Shown here piece after piece: positions 60,368 to 64,000 of a stretch of 64,000 nucleotides of DNA (the first letter of the stretch is position 1; every line of letters starts with the position of its first letter). The notes below the pieces were generated by a model that ran no database searches, had not been told where the DNA came from, and saw only the letters and a list, made by a program, of their open reading frames with translations. The translations under genes were made by a program, and so were the position numbers. The stretch is taken from contig NZ_JBFAZP010000001.1 of NCBI RefSeq assembly GCF_040681875.1, positions 620,001 through 684,000 on the forward strand, in the 5' to 3' direction. The stretch is from Longispora sp040681875. Its GTDB lineage: Bacteria; Actinomycetota; Actinomycetes; Mycobacteriales; Micromonosporaceae.

Positions 60368-60903
60368 GGCAACTCTCCCAGTTCGGTGAGGACCTCTTCG
60401 CACCAGGCGAGCCAGCCCTGTTCGTAGCGGATGCCGGCGCGCAGCACCAGGTGCTGGAGCCGGCGGGGGGTGTCGAGGGTCTCCCCGGCGGGGAAGTCGC
60501 GCTCCTCGAACTCCCGGTACAGCGCGAGGCGGGCGGCGTGCGCGTCGCGGTGCCCGGTCACGTCGGCGAGCAGGGCCGCCGGGTCGTCGAACGCCGCGCC
60601 GCGCAGCTTCACACCCAGGTCGGAGCGGTGCTGCTCGGGCTCGCTGGGCTCGCGCATCCACGCGCCGAGGGCCGCGCGGCCGGCGTCGGTCACGGTGTAG
60701 ACCTTCGTGACCCGGTGCGCCTCGTCGGGCACCTCGGTGAGGTCGACCCAGCCGTCGGCGGCCATCCGGTGCAGGGTGCGGTAGATCTGCTGGTGGGAGG
60801 CCGCCCAGAAGAAGCCGATGGAGCGGTCGAAGCGGCGCGCCAGCTCGTAGCCCGTGCCGGGCTTCTCCAGCAGCGAGACGACGATCGCGTGTTCCAGGGC
60901 CAT
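60364..60903 (-). CDS. PadR-family transcriptional regulator
   Basis: 179 residues from ATG 60903; ATG 60924 is possible but would overlap the operator. The N-terminal winged helix reads ALEHAIVVSLLEKPGTGYEL, then QIYRTLHRMAADGWVD; the C-terminal helical domain (VirR4-like) ends in WLAWCEEVLTELGELP. PadR proteins usually repress their own operon and the linked enzyme gene. Twin palindromes lie just upstream. It is cotranscribed with the FadH-like gene. Confidence 0.92.
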   Translation of the reverse strand: MALEHAIVVSLLEKPGTGYELARRFDRSIGFFWAASHQQIYRTLHRMAADGWVDLTEVPDEAHRVTKVYTVTDAGRAALGAWMREPSEPEQHRSDLGVKLRGAAFDDPAALLADVTGHRDAHAARLALYREFEERDFPAGETLDTPRRLQHLVLRAGIRYEQGWLAWCEEVLTELGELP

Positions 60904-60919
60904 GCCACCCAGTATCGTA

Positions 60920-60948
60920 TGCAACTAGTTGCAGTGCAACCCGTTGCA
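60920..60948. promoter_or_regulatory. Twin PadR-type operators TGCAAC-N2-GTTGCA
   Basis: Two perfect palindromes, TGCAACTAGTTGCA (60920-60933) and TGCAACCCGTTGCA (60935-60948), have a 15-bp centre-to-centre distance. They sit between the PadR start (60903) and the divergent PAP2-kinase gene (61007). PadR/AphA-like proteins are known to bind TGCAA/TTGCA half-sites. They could control both directions. Confidence 0.7.
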
Positions 60949-61006
60949 GTCGGCGATGTGGTCGCACCATCCGACGCGTTCGTCACCCTTCGCCTAGGGT
61001 GGGGCG

Positions 61007-62455
61007 ATGCGAGGATTCCTCCGGCAGGTCGCCGACGCCGACGAACGGCTCATGCGCCAGGTAGCCTCGGCGCACTCCCCCGTCCTGGACAAGGTGCTGC
61101 CCACGCTGGGCAGGGCCGCCAACAACAGCCTGCTGTGGATGGGGGTGGCCGGCGCGCTCGCCCTGACCGGCAACCCCCGGGCCCGGCGCGCCGCGATGCG
61201 CGGACTGGCCGCCGTCGCGATCACCAGCGCCTCGGTGAACCTGTTCGGCAAGGGCCTCACCGGGCGACGCCGGCCGAGCCCGGAGGCCGTGCCGCTCAGC
61301 CGCCGGCTGCGCCGCGCGCCCATCACGACCTCGTTCCCGTCGGGGCACTCCGCCTCGGCGGCCGCGTTCGCCACCGGGGTCGCCCTCGAACTGCCCGGCG
61401 TCGCCGCGCCGGTCGCGGTCGCCGCCGCCGCCGTGGCCGCCTCCCGGGTCTTCACCGGCGCGCACCACCCGTCCGACGTGGTCGCCGGGGTCGCGATCGG
61501 CGTCGGCGTGGGCCTGGCGACCCGCCGCTGGTGGCCCCTGCGGCCCCCGGTCGCCGCCGAGGCCGCCCAGCCCCGGCACGAGGCCCCCGCCCTGCCCACC
61601 GGCGACGGCCTGATCATGGTCGTGAACTCCTCCGCCGGCAGCTCCGGCGAGGACGTCGTCACGGCCGTCCGGGCCGAACTCCCCGACGCCGACGTCACCC
61701 TCGCCGGCCCCGACGACGACCTGGAGGCCCTGTTCACGGCCGCCGCCAGCCGCGCCACGGTGCTCGGCGTCGCCGGCGGGGACGGCACGGTCAACCTGGC
61801 CGCGCGGGCCGCGTCCGAGGCCCGGCTGCCGCTGTTCGTGGTCCCCGGCGGCACGCTCAACCACTTCGCCGGGGACATCGGCGTCGCCGGGGTGCCCGAG
61901 GCCGCCGCCGCGCTCCGGGCCGGCGAGGCCGTGGCCGTCGACCTCGGCACCGTCAGCGACGGCGGGATCTTCCTCAACACCTCCAGCATCGGGGTGTACG
62001 TGGACCTCGTGCACGCCCGCGAGAAGCTCGAGGGCAAGATCGGCAAGTGGCCGGCCGCGCTGGTCGGCCTCGTCCAGGTGCTCCGGCACAGCTCCCCGAC
62101 CCAGGTCGAGGTCGACGGCCGCCGCCGGAAGGTGTGGCTGCTGTTCGCCGGCAACTGCCACTACGCCCCGCCCGGCATGGTGCCCTCGCACCGCCCCCGG
62201 CTCGACGACGGCTCCCTCGACATCCGGATCGTCGACGGCGGACAGCCGTTCGGCCGGCTGCGGCTGGTGCTGGCCGTGCTCACCGGCACCCTGGCCACCT
62301 GCCGGGTGTACGAGGCCCGGACCGCCCGCTCCGTGCGGCTGCGCTCGCCGCGCCCGCTCGGGCTGTCCCTGGACGGCGAGGTCACCCGCACGGACGCCGC
62401 CGTCACGATCGGCAAGAGCGACAAGGCCCTCATCGTGTACCGGCCGGCCGGGTAG
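61007..62455 (+). CDS. Fusion of PAP2 phosphatase and diacylglycerol-kinase-like lipid kinase
   Basis: 482 residues. N-terminal part (1-190): PAP2-type phosphatase with KGLTGRRRPSP, FPSGHSASAA and SRVFTGAHHPSD (the three catalytic motifs), plus hydrophobic helices. C-terminal part (about 200-480): lipid-kinase catalytic domain with GVAGGDGTVNLAA and VPGGTLNHFA. The two activities are opposite in principle (phosphatase and kinase), and such fusions are known in actinomycetes with a role in phospholipid or undecaprenyl turnover. Divergent from the PadR gene. Confidence 0.88.
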   Translation: MRGFLRQVADADERLMRQVASAHSPVLDKVLPTLGRAANNSLLWMGVAGALALTGNPRARRAAMRGLAAVAITSASVNLFGKGLTGRRRPSPEAVPLSRRLRRAPITTSFPSGHSASAAAFATGVALELPGVAAPVAVAAAAVAASRVFTGAHHPSDVVAGVAIGVGVGLATRRWWPLRPPVAAEAAQPRHEAPALPTGDGLIMVVNSSAGSSGEDVVTAVRAELPDADVTLAGPDDDLEALFTAAASRATVLGVAGGDGTVNLAARAASEARLPLFVVPGGTLNHFAGDIGVAGVPEAAAALRAGEAVAVDLGTVSDGGIFLNTSSIGVYVDLVHAREKLEGKIGKWPAALVGLVQVLRHSSPTQVEVDGRRRKVWLLFAGNCHYAPPGMVPSHRPRLDDGSLDIRIVDGGQPFGRLRLVLAVLTGTLATCRVYEARTARSVRLRSPRPLGLSLDGEVTRTDAAVTIGKSDKALIVYRPAG

Positions 62456-62684
62456 CCGGACCGGACCGACCCGTCCGTCCCCTCCGTGGGTGGCTGGGCG
62501 GGCACGGACGGGCGCCGCCCCGCCCGGCCCATTGGTGGGTGGCCCGACGGGCAGGGACAGGCGGCTCCCGCGCGCGGTGCGGCGGGAGCGCAGGACGCCG
62601 GTGCCGGCGGTGGGTCGCGTGGCGGCGCGGGGCGGTATCCGGAAATGTGGTTTCACGGTGGGTGAGGGTGGGTACGGGGGGCGG

Positions 62685-64000
<1,316 letters not shown>

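Overview
The window is 64 kb of very GC-rich DNA with strong third-position GC, GTG starts and chains of 4-bp stop/start overlaps, which points to an actinomycete. A short GCGAGCG-rich repeat between two NRPS genes (22127-22219) resembles dispersed repeats I recall from Micromonosporaceae, so that family is my best but weakly supported guess. The sequence contains an assembly gap of 98 N (12820-12917).

The central content is a nonribosomal peptide biosynthetic cluster in two blocks. The left block (2486-10561, mostly + strand) holds a FabG-like reductase, a KAS III, a stand-alone ACP, a stand-alone condensation protein, an SbnA/SbnB pair that makes L-2,3-diaminopropionate (Dap), a small MbtH protein and a DHA2 exporter. 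The right block (14388-46402, - strand) holds a SARP/AfsR-like regulator, a LuxR-type regulator, three NRPS proteins, an ABC exporter, two SyrP-like Fe(II)/2-oxoglutarate oxygenases, an MFS exporter, an ornithine-carbamoyltransferase-like enzyme and a second MbtH. Between the blocks lie 3.8 kb of unrelated-looking genes, repeats and the gap. By domain ends, the only complete NRPS order is A-T-C-A-T (41243-46138), then C-A-T-C-A-T-C-A-T-C (22273-33306), then A-T-release (19360-22131): six modules, the last with a glycine-type code. KAS III, ACP, FabG and the free C protein suggest a fatty acyl cap added in trans. Dap supply plus the carbamoyltransferase suggest Dap or ureidoalanine residues. 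The chain is probably released by a serine beta-lactamase/PBP-like domain fused to the last module.

Six promoters in both blocks share a direct repeat, TATAG-N6-TATAG or a close variant, with the 11-bp period typical of SARP sites. It lies 46-66 bp upstream of the start codon each time. It ties the two blocks together across the gap and adds an unrecognised secreted protein (3360-3725) to the regulon.

The flanks look like ordinary chromosome. On the left are a truncated sensor-kinase gene and an MMPL transporter. On the right are a secreted M4 metalloprotease with six 56-residue FG-GAP-type repeats, an M50-like membrane protein, an HhH-GPD DNA repair protein, a second KAS III, a DUF805 protein, an oligopeptide ABC uptake operon, a PadR regulator with twin operators upstream of a dienoyl-CoA-reductase-like flavoenzyme, a PAP2-lipid kinase fusion and a truncated Ser/Thr protein kinase. 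I saw no rRNA, tRNA or CRISPR array.
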